From positions 67,001 through 131,000 of the forward strand of contig CM062210.1 in NCBI GenBank assembly GCA_031216445.1: a stretch of DNA of 64,000 nt. Reading direction: 5' to 3'. This document shows positions 62,701 through 64,000 of the stretch, piece by piece (positions within the stretch are counted from its first letter, which is position 1; every line of letters starts with the position of its first letter). Under the pieces are notes generated by a model that saw only the letters and a program-made list of their open reading frames with translations, was not told where the DNA came from and searched no databases. Both the position numbers and the translations under genes were made by a program. The DNA is from Lateolabrax maculatus. Taxonomy: Eukaryota; Chordata; Actinopteri; Acropomatiformes; Lateolabracidae.

Positions 62701-64000
62701 CAGACAGGTATCAGTGGTCAGAAGGATTGCTGCTTCCGTGGAAAGTCTATCATTCGGTCTCAAAGAGGTTCTGACAAACCATCAGATGACACAGGAGTGA
62801 GAGAATTAGTACAGACTTAGTCCAGCCTAATTGTAGTCAGAACTCCTCATGTCCTAACTTTTACACATTCACACAGTCTGCAATTTCTTGCCGGCCGTCC
62901 TTCCTGCATTTAGCAGGTAACTGATCTGATTGGTCATATACTGTTAACACCTGAACGCGCTCAGAGCCAGATTGGCAAACCCTGGGTTGATTTACCGAGT
63001 TGATAACCACGAAGGAGGCGTCACCCTGTAATGCTGACGTGCTGACGTAAGCGTGTTGTGTCATTTCCGGTTCCGGTGTCTCAGTGTACTGTGTGTTTTT
63101 GCTGCTCTTCCTCAACAGAGTTAATTTAATCATATTCTTCATCGCAGCAGCTAACTACCCACTGTACATTTAAACTAACACTAGTCTTTAATCACTCACA
63201 GCTCTCTCCTCCTTCAGCTCCTTCAGCCTCCTTCAGCTCCTCAGCTTCTCCCTCTCCTGCTCTGTCCTGCTCGGTGTGTCAGATGTTTAGTTACTCCTCT
63301 GCCTCCTTTAGTGTTAACGGTTTTTGTATTAAATGTAGTTTATTTGTTCTTGGAGGAGAGGCTCCGCACCGTGGATACCCAGCCTCTAGCTGCCCCCCTG
63401 TAGTCGGTGGGACCGACCCAGTGCAGCCCCGGCTAGCCGTCCCCACCCAGAGCCCGGTTCTGCTCCAGGTTTCTACCTGTTAAAGGGAGTTTTTCCCTCC
63501 ACTGTCACCAAGTGCTGCTCATAGTGGAACTGTTGGGTCTGTAAATAATATTTAAAGAGTCGGTCTGGACCTGCTTTGTGTGAAAAGTGTCCTGAGAGAT
63601 TTGCCACTATACAAGTAAAATTGACATGACTTGACTTTATGTGACCACTTAGCGTTTGTGAGATGAAGTGAAGCCAGGGGCAGTGGCAAGTGGGAGGAAA
63701 CCCCAGGAGCAGACCCAGACCATACTGGCGGGATTATTCCCTCAGGCATGGGACACTTCAGGATCCCCCTGGAGGAGCTGGAGGACAGGAACAGTGGGAA
63801 TCTGCCAGCGTGACCCAGATAAGCGGTGGAAAATGGATAGATTGATGGAAAATGGTAGAAAAAAATTCATTATTGTTGTAAGTCCTGTTAATATTTTCCT
63901 TGTCCTCTTCTTCATGTGTTTTCAGGCAGCGTGAGCTCCAGAGCTCAGCAGCCCAGCAGGTTCGATGTGCTGCTGGAGAAACTCCGAGAACTTTCCATCA
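13252..64000 (+). CDS. piezo2: Piezo-type mechanosensitive ion channel component 2 (partial, 42 exons in window)
   Basis: Piezo2 forms a homotrimeric, stretch-activated, non-selective cation channel in the plasma membrane, used in touch and proprioception. I joined 42 exons by GT/AG borders with matching phases, about 2,203 codons; vertebrate Piezo2 is about 2,750 residues, so roughly the last fifth is off the window. The visible part has the N-terminal blade repeats, acidic linkers (exons 6, 13, 17, 32, 34, 36), the beam (about residues 1409-1468) and the conserved segments before the anchor. Diagnostic identities are to Piezo2 rather than Piezo1: FVLTIIFITGTTRISIFCMG, YNVFVITMKNILS, CALIAMMAWSITY and REHIDISTVLRIERCMLTR. 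The ATG has A at -3. Duplicate fish paralogues (2a or 2b) cannot be told apart here. Exon 20 is uncertain (see its entry). Confidence 0.93.
13967..14048. repeat. (TA)n microsatellite
   Basis: Nearly pure TA for about 80 bp, with one GCA interruption near 14,020. It is in intron 1. Confidence 0.9.
14280..14510. repeat. Pyrimidine-rich TCTCTCTGCCGTC minisatellite
   Basis: Imperfect units of CTCTCTGCCGTCT and CTGCCATC. The charged frames seen on the minus strand (RDGRETDSRE) are repeat artefacts. Confidence 0.8.
14545..15640 (-). mobile_element. BEL/Pao retrotransposon fragment (RNase H to integrase)
   Basis: Read on the minus strand in order: a KDNLADDVSRGTNPDDLL segment (about 15,545-15,490), an open stretch of about 128 residues (15,407-15,021) with NATDQLISTYFSDWRRLKVA, then RVGGLKSRAAPPEE and an integrase zinc-binding region (ILRHSHQQLGHSGRN...KIIFDCCTC) down to about 14,700. 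This order and wording match the 3' half of Pao-type polyproteins. Stops and shifts are present, and no LTRs were found at its ends. It is a dead fragment lying antisense to piezo2. Confidence 0.8.
15660..15897 (-). mobile_element. L1-clade ORF2 C-terminal fragment
   Basis: The minus strand encodes WDSSNCWRCWGSVSTLFHML and then a cysteine, VVQKFWSAIHENI and FVLGDPLPL. This is the C-terminal C-x2-C...H...C module and following helix of L1 ORF2. The matching L1 reverse transcriptase part in the same orientation lies at 25,926-26,790, on the other side of the L2-like insertion. Confidence 0.75.
16143..16807 (+). pseudogene. L1 ORF1 (RNA-binding protein), internally deleted
   Basis: ORF1 proteins trimerise through a coiled coil and bind L1 RNA. 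The N-terminal start (MSGSKSKASSTSGYP) and the RNA-binding half (DLENRFRRVNLRIINIPEG...LELERAHRS...VYPDVSAITAKKRAAF) are present but in different frames. The coiled-coil part is missing: comparison with the copy at 49,624 implies a deletion of roughly 250-300 bp near 16,300. Non-functional. Confidence 0.85.
17750..21545 (+). pseudogene. L1 ORF2 (endonuclease-reverse transcriptase), disrupted
   Basis: Starts MMNQGKKLRLISWNLKG, the APE-type endonuclease opening, and contains SDHAP, the RT motifs DAEKAFDRVEW, RGTRQGC and YADDL (about 19,850), and the C-terminal CNRCKQSPADHSHMFWSC. Breaks: a frameshift near 17,890, an in-frame TGA at 19,266-19,268, and further frameshifts near 20,250, 20,500, 20,740 and 21,300. 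It cannot make a working enzyme. Confidence 0.9.
22320..22858 (-). mobile_element. Solo LTR, antisense, 5-bp target duplication
   Basis: Begins TGTGGCAGCG and ends GATGTAACA on the plus strand, flanked on both sides by GCCCT (22315-22319 and 22859-22863). On the minus strand it reads TGTTACATC...CCACA and has AATAAA near its 3' part (plus-strand TTTATT, 22380). Removing it restores the L2-like 3' region as seen at 4,128-4,150. No internal coding part remains, so this is the product of LTR-LTR recombination. Confidence 0.85.
25926..26790 (-). mobile_element. L1-clade reverse transcriptase fragment
   Basis: The minus strand encodes DAEKAFNIFF and FSNKFVTWIQLLYTHPKA (about 26,720-26,600), a degraded QG motif, LYADDILMFFSEPEHSL (26,414-26,360), and GYKVNWLKSETLQLN, ending near GIPKLLLYFYAV at 25,930. 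The frame is broken. Together with 15,660-15,897 it may be one L1 copy split by the L2-like element, with about 0.8 kb lost. Confidence 0.78.
27607..27651. repeat. (TA)n microsatellite
   Basis: About 45 bp of TA repeats in intron 1. CA/GT-rich short repeats also occur at 27,260-27,465. Confidence 0.9.
27652..28576. other. Intron 1 sequence without recognisable features
   Basis: No exon, repeat array or mobile-element ends could be supported. Confidence 0.4.
28577..29395. repeat. G-rich 25-bp minisatellite, about 32 units
   Basis: Tandem units of about 25 bp on the pattern GGGGTTTAGGGTGGAGCAGG plus ATCAA, varying at TTTAGGG/TTTAAGG, GGAGC/GGATC/GGAAC and ATCAA/ATCAG. Most units contain four closely spaced G-runs on the sense strand. 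It is in intron 1, about 430 bp upstream of exon 2. Confidence 0.92.
29396..29822. other. End of intron 1
   Basis: AT-rich sequence with ATTGATT-type repeats leading to the exon 2 acceptor (GTTCACAG). No other feature seen. Confidence 0.5.
29823..29918 (+). CDS. piezo2: piezo2 exon 2
   Basis: Residues 22-53. Encodes ACVLRYNGFSLVYVLL and a leucine-rich membrane segment ending LPEPSTSSTS. Phase 1 on both sides. The RYNG motif is shared with vertebrate Piezo2. Confidence 0.93.
30050..30200. repeat. Inverted and tandem repeat (potential hairpin) in intron 2
   Basis: The left arm, CCACACGCAGGTAGACCTGG running through to TGCATTCAA (ending about 30,107), is matched in inverted order by three tandem ACCTGCGTGTGGGGGACCAG units (about 30,110-30,175) and TTGAATGCA (about 30,185). 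Confidence 0.75.
30523..30632. repeat. (TG)n followed by (AC)n, inverted pair
   Basis: TG run 30523-30566 and AC run 30601-30632, separated by about 35 bp. The runs are complementary and could pair in the transcript. Confidence 0.85.
30762..30915 (-). mobile_element. L2-like LINE 3' tail fragment
   Basis: AGTCAAGTAAAGTCCATGTT, then CCCCAAATCATAACAAAAGT and AGACCGACTCTTTAAAT match the inverted 3' end of the L2-like family found at 15,899 and 21,808. Confidence 0.8.
30955..31050. repeat. GTGAAGTACAGTAAA tandem repeat
   Basis: Imperfect units of AAGTGAAGTACAGTAA over about 90 bp in intron 2. Confidence 0.75.
31348..31455 (+). CDS. piezo2: piezo2 exon 3
   Basis: Residues 54-89. GNTCRCVTAV then the membrane segment FLFLLLQSFFQLTTAAL and the conserved PEYNC. 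Phase 1 on both sides. Confidence 0.92.
31583..31625 (+). CDS. piezo2: piezo2 exon 4
   Basis: Residues 90-103. Small 43-bp exon, CTSWQKALGQLGLV, matching STWEKTFRQIGF in human PIEZO2. Donor GAG|GTAAGA, phase 2. Confidence 0.9.
31626..33152. other. Intron 4, left part: short tandem repeats only
   Basis: Contains CAGA repeats (about 31,661-31,700), an ATAATGAT-rich stretch, short GT runs and a longer (GT)n at about 32,844-32,876. No coding or mobile-element features seen. Confidence 0.5.
33153..33420. repeat. Retroposon-like tail and (ATT)n microsatellite
   Basis: (AAT)n followed by AAACTTTATATATTACCTCT, then AAATGCTGCTCAAAGTGCTT and TACAAGAAAAT, a word common in fish retroposon 3' tails in inverted orientation. 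An ATT run follows at about 33,388-33,419. The family is not assigned. Confidence 0.55.
33539..33659 (+). CDS. piezo2: piezo2 exon 5
   Basis: Residues 104-144. SLTGSDAGSTVRQVFPDVGV then the membrane segment LVVGLLTWRLIV. Ends THTQ|GTAACA, phase 0. Confidence 0.92.
33660..34580. other. Intron 5
   Basis: Contains a (CA)n run (about 33,805-33,835). Otherwise no feature seen up to the exon 6 acceptor. Confidence 0.5.
34581..34797 (+). CDS. piezo2: piezo2 exon 6
   Basis: Residues 145-216. Glutamine/glutamate-rich cytosolic linker (PQQEEQQEEQQMFEED, then a long acidic run) followed by SKTRQMVGNMTTTGGKVLLT, matching KLKEFIGNMITTAGKVVVT of PIEZO2. Phase 0 start, phase 1 end. Confidence 0.92.
35119..35332 (+). 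CDS. piezo2: piezo2 exon 7
   Basis: Residues 217-287. GIIFPSLSSLLYLLCFQVL, then CTWWAWSGQ and YQLPSLQEAWPPN align with the same positions of PIEZO2 (LCTWWSW; YQFQFFQEAVPPN). The donor CCAG|GTAACA is the first of a tandem series of similar donors. Phase 2 end. Confidence 0.92.
35333..35720 (+). repeat. 18-bp tandem array carrying copies of the exon 7 donor
   Basis: About 20 units of CCTCCACCAGGTAACACT and its variant CCTCCATCATTTGACACT start at the exon 7 border. Ten further CAGGTAACA words occur after the genuine donor. The unit resembles the last bases of exon 7 plus its donor (CCTCCGCCAG|GTAACACT). Read-through in the piezo2 frame meets TAA at the first donor, so use of a later donor would truncate the protein. 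Confidence 0.9.
36190..36337 (+). CDS. piezo2: piezo2 exon 8
   Basis: Residues 288-337. SVFGLVSVVSVDCAVPWRLQ, then LSWFHYSSPLMLLLLYNT and LWRNQ. Matches NPDLSWYHHANPILLLVMYYT of PIEZO2. Phase 0 end. Confidence 0.92.
36505..36760. repeat. Polypurine tract in intron 8
   Basis: About 250 bp almost entirely A and G on the sense strand, with AGAAGGAAACTAGGA words repeated imperfectly. Confidence 0.8.
36875..37048 (+). CDS. piezo2: piezo2 exon 9
   Basis: Residues 338-395. Cytosolic linker LINGDEGWGAQ...DITAERRRELWRRSHDR, matching ITAGRRRSLWYATHYPTDER. Phase 0 on both sides. Confidence 0.88.
37217..37331 (+). CDS. piezo2: piezo2 exon 10
   Basis: Residues 396-433. Linker ending LGLDDYSTPHYSLSQS, comparable to ADLYSTPQYRWEPS. 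Phase 1 end, joining exactly to exon 11 at 41,271 to make SDTLE. Confidence 0.85.
37600..39320 (-). mobile_element. BEL/Pao retrotransposon fragment (protease to reverse transcriptase)
   Basis: On the minus strand, in order: an aspartic-protease-like region (YTILDDGSV, then HILQAFTAKGIPISERYPP, 39,305-38,880), the RT entry segment GIERYATPLL...NATMPNLRNTKRSI (38,681-38,560), FHQVQLLPEDRPLLRFLWRN (about 38,280-38,220), and VLPFGTTSSPCCATFATK (about 38,030-37,975). The order and wording are those of Pao-type polyproteins. The frame is broken throughout, and no LTR ends were identified. Confidence 0.75.
39325..40520 (-). mobile_element. Rex1-like LINE fragments (endonuclease and RT C-terminus)
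   Basis: The minus strand from about 40,290 encodes ANEMVELVLLNRANTD and an endonuclease stretch (GGGICFYINIGWCTDVSVFK and then SCSPDLETLFI). At 39,610-39,360 it encodes the RT C-terminus (KKAQQRMYFLF, LPSAQDLYMYRVFRVLR). Between them (about 39,700-39,930) is GGCCCTGTTCGGACCTGC sequence that looks like a non-autonomous DNA-transposon piece. Its 5' end (about 40,150-40,520) is related to 7,920-8,240 in inverted orientation. Confidence 0.7.
40521..41270. other. Right part of intron 10
   Basis: A short exon-like frame (40,985-41,221) is discussed among the rejected items. No supported feature before the exon 11 acceptor (GATGTTGCAG). Confidence 0.5.
41271..41650 (+). CDS. piezo2: piezo2 exon 11
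   Basis: Residues 434-560. Acidic start (DAWEEEEEVRRRREEG), then the highly conserved LLKQSYICALIAMMAWSITY and WLTCVLLLWSC, the RRRYTLMSSPW loop, and GNLLVILQYVYSF. Ends RELASK|GTGCTA, phase 0. Near-identical to PIEZO2 over the membrane part. Confidence 0.95.
41719..42562 (-). mobile_element. Solo LTR (outer), antisense, 5-bp target duplication, hosting another LTR
   Basis: Starts TGTCAAATCTGG and ends GATGTAACA, flanked by ACTAC on both sides (41714-41718 and 42563-42567). Read on the minus strand it begins TGTTACATCC and has a GTATATATA promoter-like box (plus 42,409-42,417). About 370 bp without the inner insertion. No coding interior remains. Confidence 0.82.
41825..42296 (-). mobile_element. 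Solo LTR (inner), antisense, 5-bp target duplication
   Basis: 472 bp starting TGTCACGGCAG and ending GATCGTAACA, flanked by AAAGC on both sides (41820-41824 and 42297-42301). The minus strand reads TGTTACGATCTGG...GCCGTGACA with AATAAA near its end (plus TTTATT, about 41,908). Related in plan to the LTR at 9,314 (AATCTGGTTC start). It lies inside the outer LTR, so it is the younger of the two. Confidence 0.85.
42600..42672 (+). pseudogene. Partial duplicate of the exon 11 3' end with donor
   Basis: AAAGATGATCCCTGCGGGGA, then GCTCACCTCCAAG|GTACTG (about 42,628-42,668) copies the end of exon 11 (41,619-41,656: AAAGATGATCCCTGCAGGGA, then GCTTGCTTCAAAG|GTGCTA). The frame would read KDDPCGELTSK. 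It lacks an obvious acceptor in a suitable phase, so it is best read as a duplicated exon border in intron 11. Confidence 0.75.
42818..42935 (+). CDS. piezo2: piezo2 exon 12
   Basis: Residues 561-599. LLCLLSFWLLLRQALTEK continues the membrane segment, then TDRQKDRQTDTQ is encoded by a CAGA tetranucleotide repeat (about 42,871-42,904) inside the coding sequence. Phase 1 end. Confidence 0.9.
43012..43271 (+). CDS. piezo2: piezo2 exon 13
   Basis: Residues 600-686. Charged linker (LQEKKKKEEVVSYEEVLL) then FVKYWIYVCGTMFFFVSFEG and KIVLYKVIYMVMFL...ALYQ, close to identical to PIEZO2. Phase 0 end. Confidence 0.95.
43578..43726 (+). CDS. piezo2: piezo2 exon 14
   Basis: Residues 687-735. LNYERWRALLRGFWVAVVVY, then MLVLILVYTFQFPS. 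Phase 2 end. The donor CACAG|GTACAC is followed by further GTACA donors at 43,737, 43,747 and 43,773. Confidence 0.93.
43858..43936 (+). CDS. piezo2: piezo2 exon 15
   Basis: Residues 736-762. LEDVGLEKFSVPVLFTKIFI followed by PAAFLL. Matches LEDLGLKQFTVAELFTRIFIP. Phase 0 end. Confidence 0.93.
44066..44160 (+). CDS. piezo2: piezo2 exon 16
   Basis: Residues 763-793. VCIVHLHYFHKPFLQLTDLK, then a short linker ending NSTITR. Phase 2 end. Confidence 0.92.
44343..44640. repeat. 21-bp minisatellite in intron 16
   Basis: About 14 units of CTGCAACCAGTCCCCAGACCT and variants. 21 bp is a multiple of 3, which is why long frames appear on both strands across it. They are not genes. The array ends about 40 bp before exon 17. 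Confidence 0.9.
44678..44880 (+). CDS. piezo2: piezo2 exon 17
   Basis: Residues 794-861. LVHSDGSLFDISVGGAPQ, then an acidic cytosolic linker (KEEETEEKWIKEDEEEEVEG). Corresponds to RLAHPEGSLPDLTMM and the following acidic stretch. Phase 1 end. Confidence 0.9.
44960..45117 (+). CDS. piezo2: piezo2 exon 18
   Basis: Residues 862-914. WRLVVDRLSVLFLHLLLSLQ, then WWFLELHIVKIVSSYIIWVS and VKE. Phase 0 end, donor GAG|GTCAGA. Confidence 0.94.
45179..45658 (+). repeat. 48-bp tandem array of exon 19 acceptors, 10 units
   Basis: Ten units start at 45179, 45227, 45277, 45325, 45373, 45421, 45467, 45515, 45563 and 45611, each GTGTGTGTGTTGAACC, then YGTCTCTCT, TTGACCTGTCTGTCTCTCTG and CAG or TAG. Each ends with a pyrimidine tract and an AG, directly preceding a copy of the first codons of exon 19. 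Unit length is 48 except one of 50 and one of 46. Units ending CTGCAG are open in the piezo2 frame, and those ending CTGTAG carry an in-frame stop. Confidence 0.93.
45659..45835 (+). CDS. piezo2: piezo2 exon 19
   Basis: Residues 915-973. VCVFNLLFVLYVGVALPCRA, then GICTVWTCVVTVCKMLYQLN and YSSNCTM. Matches CTVWTCVIIVCKMLYQL. Phase 0 on both sides. The start was chosen by homology because ten similar acceptors precede it. Confidence 0.9.
45852..46880 (+). repeat. CTGT/CCTG tetranucleotide array, about 1 kb, intron 19
   Basis: Almost uninterrupted mixture of CTGT and CCTG with occasional CCGT, CTAC and TTGT. A higher-order unit of about 230 bp is repeated: the stretch starting GTGCCTACTTGCCTGTCTGC at 46,271 recurs at 46,501. 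All three frames are open over long stretches, giving false cysteine-rich proteins. Confidence 0.95.
46882..46920 (+). CDS. piezo2: Possible piezo2 mini-exon (uncertain)
   Basis: CTCAG|CTGCCC...GCCTTG|GTAATG, 39 bp, phase 0, encoding LPLGASHESSSAL. It fits between exons 19 and 20 by phase and corresponds in place to the SLPNENQTN stretch of PIEZO2. However, its donor is only 24 bases from the next acceptor (46,944), too short to splice as an intron, and read-through meets TAG at 46,942-46,944. Confidence 0.4.
46945..47058 (+). CDS. piezo2: piezo2 exon 20
   Basis: Residues 974-1011 if exon 19 joins here. PGNSSTHLARSVLYSGPVD, then AQWVGLRKTDGKLLDYLR, matching SAPIDPTEWVGLRKSS. The acceptor CTGTAG|CCAGGT was chosen because the frame upstream is closed by TAG. 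Phase 0 on both sides. The relation to the 39-bp segment upstream is unresolved. Confidence 0.8.
47150..47350 (+). CDS. piezo2: piezo2 exon 21
   Basis: Residues 1012-1078. SNLMMLALLAFEVTVYRHQE, then RTLFHDITRRHLDDSVL and YFLNYYFYKFGLE. Close to PIEZO2. Phase 0 on both sides. Confidence 0.95.
47366..47400 (-). mobile_element. Short L2-like tail fragment
   Basis: TTTATTTGTATAGCGCC, the inverted terminal word of the L2-like family (compare 15,910-15,932), inside the 87-bp intron 21. Confidence 0.5.
47438..47642 (+). CDS. piezo2: piezo2 exon 22
   Basis: Residues 1079-1146. TCFLLAVNVIGQRMDLFAVG, then MWPKYCYFLSGVLCFQYLLC and IGFPPAACK. Phase 1 end. Confidence 0.95.
47811..47912 (+). CDS. piezo2: piezo2 exon 23
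   Basis: Residues 1147-1180. DYPWRPPSSNMDSNVVKWLF, then LPDHLTPPNPLFLL, matching DYPWRFKGA...IIKWLYFPDF. Phase 1 on both sides. Confidence 0.93.
47913..48861. other. Intron 23
   Basis: No mobile element or coding frame recognised. A CCCCACC run occurs at about 48,380-48,415. Confidence 0.5.
48862..49039 (+). CDS. piezo2: piezo2 exon 24
   Basis: Residues 1181-1239. YDFLLLLGASLQLQVFEEEL, then VQILAGENSELEED and NTVPDFMMCR. Matches ASLQRQIFEDE and NPVPDFIHCR. Phase 2 end. Confidence 0.93.
49120..49206 (+). CDS. piezo2: piezo2 exon 25
   Basis: Residues 1240-1268. SYLDMIKVIIFCYMFWFVLT, then IIFITGTTR, a diagnostic Piezo2 membrane segment. Phase 2 on both sides. The following intron holds the second L1. 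Confidence 0.95.
49624..50523 (+). CDS. L1 ORF1 protein (RNA-binding chaperone), intact
   Basis: 299 residues, unbroken. L1 ORF1 proteins form trimers on L1 RNA in the ribonucleoprotein needed for retrotransposition. The N-terminal third is alanine/serine/threonine-rich. A coiled coil spans about residues 50-140 and ends in LDRIDDLENRSRRANLRI. The RNA-recognition-type domain follows (NIPEGSEDGKDP; APLELERAHRTP), then the C-terminal domain (VYQDVSAMLAKKRAAFNGVK; PARLRVMYEDDVFTF). The start is the first ATG after about 146 bp of 5' UTR. ORF2 begins about 610 bp downstream. Confidence 0.93.
   Translation: MSKPKNTKSANNVETPVTRAATSAAGKLASFAANNSPTSSKTPAAPAVVGMDQLSAEFAKQRTSLKEDVSSLIQEAIKPLQTAMDTLQSTMKSFQGRLTSVESVAGDNFERLTVAESTIKTLQNHNQSLLDRIDDLENRSRRANLRILNIPEGSEDGKDPVKFMSEALMQAMGPEVFAAPLELERAHRTPTSRSGRRSSPRTFLVCFSRFQQKEAALRWARNHELTYQGTTIRVYQDVSAMLAKKRAAFNGVKQALYRRSVKFHLLYPARLRVMYEDDVFTFDSPDEAQKFLDQKFGKE
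51137..54943 (+). pseudogene. L1 ORF2 (endonuclease-reverse transcriptase), two frameshifts
   Basis: ORF2 proteins nick target DNA and prime reverse transcription of L1 RNA there. Three overlapping frames (51,137-51,820; 51,789-52,235; 52,199-54,943) cover a whole ORF2. Endonuclease: ISWNVKGLN, FLQETHL, INIYAPNWDDDKF, SRIDFFF, SDHAP. RT: NGKTPGPDG, YRPISLLN, DAEKAFDMVEW, RGTRQGC, YADDL (about 53,255). C-terminus: CDRCRNTPADLTHMFWSC. The first shift is near the ten-T run at 51,778-51,787 and the second is near 52,150. The net frame returns to the original. It is defective as read, though the homopolymer shift could be a sequencing error. Confidence 0.93.
55513..55680 (-). mobile_element. Retroposon 3' tail fragment
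   Basis: AAGTCAAGTCAAGTCAAGTA, then AATTTTATTTATATAGCCC and TCAGGGGGCTTTACGATCTG: an inverted tail of the kind ending fish L2/CR1-type elements, but a different subfamily from the 15,899 copy. Only the tail is present. Confidence 0.6.
56026..56070 (+). pseudogene. Duplicate of the exon 26 5' end, now forming its polypyrimidine tract
   Basis: GTATCTTCTGTATGGGTTAC, then CGGCTGACATTTTTTCTACT and TCCTG, copies exon 26 from 56,082 (GTATCTTCTGTATGGGTTAC, CTGGTGGCCTGTTTCTACTT, CCTG), 56 bp upstream. No AG precedes the copy, so it is not an exon. Its TTTTTTCTACTTCCTG part is the pyrimidine tract of the real acceptor (ATTCAG, 56,076). Confidence 0.8.
56077..56233 (+). CDS. piezo2: piezo2 exon 26
   Basis: Residues 1269-1321. 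RISIFCMGYLVACFYFLLVG, then GDLLLKPVKSILVYWDCLIG and YNVFVITMKNILS, nearly identical to PIEZO2. Phase 0 end. Confidence 0.96.
56379..56475 (+). CDS. piezo2: piezo2 exon 27
   Basis: Residues 1322-1353. ILACGFIKSLVLNHCWLIQL, then FSLACTIKGYTK. Matches NSCWLIQAFSLACTVKGY. Phase 1 end. Confidence 0.94.
56661..56703. repeat. (ATA)n microsatellite
   Basis: About 14 ATA/TAA triplets in intron 27. Confidence 0.85.
56706..57249. other. Right part of intron 27
   Basis: Holds a short telomere-like CCCTAACCCTAACCCC (about 56,867-56,882). Otherwise nothing recognised up to the exon 28 acceptor (TCCTGCAG). Confidence 0.5.
57250..57415 (+). CDS. piezo2: piezo2 exon 28
   Basis: Residues 1354-1408. PEQQSSKQCELPSDEAGIVW, then FLLLQRRVFRSHYFLYVV and LLASR. 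Matches LPSGEAGIIWDSICFAFLLL. The CAG|CAGAGCAG acceptor has nearby alternative AGs. This one keeps the frame. Phase 2 end. Confidence 0.92.
57496..57585 (+). CDS. piezo2: piezo2 exon 29 (start of beam)
   Basis: Residues 1409-1438. GAELFEASTVKAVRARLEVE, then KTSMDLLKRQ. This is the start of the long intracellular beam helix that in Piezo structures runs from the blade to the pore. Donor AGACA|GTAAGA, phase 2. Confidence 0.93.
57586..58061. other. Intron 29
   Basis: AAGTCCAAGTC-like and GACCACAAG-like short repeats. No other feature seen. Confidence 0.5.
58062..58150 (+). CDS. piezo2: piezo2 exon 30 (beam)
   Basis: Residues 1439-1468. MERIKSRQQKFRRGKEKILS, then LTQDSFHTE. Basic helix matching MDRIKARQQKYKKGKERMLS. 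Phase 1 end at GAAG|GTCTGT, a weaker donor. Confidence 0.92.
58230..58295 (+). CDS. piezo2: piezo2 exon 31
   Basis: Residues 1469-1490. GQENRKGQRQKEWWRPWVNH followed by AS, matching KKKQWWRPWVDHAS. Phase 1 on both sides. Confidence 0.92.
58384..58499 (+). CDS. piezo2: piezo2 exon 32
   Basis: Residues 1491-1529. MVRSGDYYLFETDSEEEEEE, then an acidic/lysine-rich linker ending PEKSAFQ. Same motif in PIEZO2. Phase 0 end. Confidence 0.94.
58690..58786. repeat. CTGT/CCTG repeat abutting the exon 33 acceptor
   Basis: CTGCCTGTCTGT-type repeats run straight into the acceptor TGTCTGTCAG|TTTGTC, so they serve as its pyrimidine tract. Confidence 0.85.
58787..58907 (+). CDS. piezo2: piezo2 exon 33
   Basis: Residues 1530-1569. 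FVYHAWITDSRTAMRARNNQ, then a basic stretch (KKLWKKNSSERRSRKEEKRE). Matches FVYQAWITDPKTALRQR. Phase 1 end. Confidence 0.92.
59146..59229 (+). CDS. piezo2: piezo2 exon 34
   Basis: Residues 1570-1597. Short acidic linker ASGVIEVTEETEEDREDEEE ending EEGP, placed by phase and by the human GPVEWEDRED...DGP stretch. Low conservation, so the borders are somewhat less sure. Confidence 0.75.
59230..59981. other. Intron 34
   Basis: No recognisable feature. Confidence 0.45.
59982..60148 (+). CDS. piezo2: piezo2 exon 35
   Basis: Residues 1598-1653. DTALHRFSNTLRFCWVLLSA, then DSLTAWLSGLCREHIDIST and VLRIERCMLTRQAKQ, one of the most conserved Piezo2 stretches. Acceptor GGTTTCAG|AT, phase 1 start. Phase 0 end. 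Confidence 0.95.
60286..60929 (+). CDS. piezo2: piezo2 exon 36
   Basis: Residues 1654-1867. Starts GNVPTREAIHIYYQEQMMK and SGLDYN, matching KKGNVPTRESIHMYYQ, then a long disordered cytosolic region rich in E, G and P (repeats of EPVSGG-type words) ending SSSSQEERINRTH. The largest exon here (644 bp). Phase 2 end. Confidence 0.93.
60938..61105. repeat. CAGA/CAGG tetranucleotide array in intron 36
   Basis: Starts nine bases after the exon 36 donor and runs about 165 bp. The frame is open through part of it, so an unspliced read appears to extend exon 36. Confidence 0.92.
61212..61529 (+). CDS. piezo2: piezo2 exon 37
   Basis: Residues 1868-1973. Serine/proline-rich disordered stretch (ITSASSPTSPSSTSSLLL) then TSRTQELTASELLRNR, matching LTHELTASELLLKK. 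Phase 2 end. Donor ACAG|GTGAGTCACAG is directly repeated 11 bp downstream. Confidence 0.92.
61609..61710 (+). CDS. piezo2: piezo2 exon 38
   Basis: Residues 1974-2007. TFYDEELEASDCFYSNQHQM, then LQLCYALYNILAAR. Matches FHDDELEESEKFYVGQPRF and YNTLVAR. Phase 2 on both sides. Confidence 0.94.
61785..61941 (+). CDS. piezo2: piezo2 exon 39
   Basis: Residues 2008-2060. SETVCYLVIVLNHMVSASCL, then FLWAMLSVPRPNKTFWMTAI and IYTE. Highly conserved. Phase 0 end. Confidence 0.96.
62039..62221 (+). CDS. piezo2: piezo2 exon 40
   Basis: Residues 2061-2121. VTIVIKYFFQFGFFPFNQKL, then FHPPNILGVEKKEGYVLYDL and LALFYHRAILK. Phase 0 on both sides. Confidence 0.96.
62337..62508 (+). CDS. piezo2: piezo2 exon 41
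   Basis: Residues 2122-2178. CHGLWDQTVTTETDTLNNQA, then an arginine/serine-rich end (RRRGRRRTRSSSTQLRSPA), matching CHGLWDEDD and the later RRKRSGSSSEPSQRS. Phase 1 end. Confidence 0.93.
62509..63060. other. Left part of intron 41
   Basis: No recognisable exon. A T-run occurs at about 62,549-62,560. A fragment of unclassified repeat-like sequence follows. Confidence 0.45.
63061..63637 (+). mobile_element. Internally deleted L2/CR1-like element (5' end joined to 3' end)
   Basis: The left part (to about 63,445) looks like a 5' leader and first-ORF start (CQMFSYSSASFSVNG followed by CIKC). From about 63,447 it is the L2-like 3' UTR (ACCCAGAGCCCGGTTCTGCT, then AAAGGGAGTTTTTCCCTCCA), ending in the TGACATGACTTGACTT tail repeat. 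Endonuclease and RT are absent. It lies in intron 41, sense. Confidence 0.7.
63926..64000 (+). CDS. piezo2: piezo2 exon 42 (cut by window end)
   Basis: Residue 2179 onward. GSVSSRAQQPSRFDVLLEKL followed by RELSI, corresponding to RELYMEKLQEHLIKA in PIEZO2. Phase 1 start at TTTTCAG|GCAGC. The rest of the gene is outside the window. Confidence 0.88.

Noticed and set aside
13252..64000. Assignment to piezo1
   Set aside because: Segments that differ between the paralogues (IIFITGTTRISIFCMG, YNVFVITMKNILS, the N-terminal RYNG) agree with Piezo2, not Piezo1.
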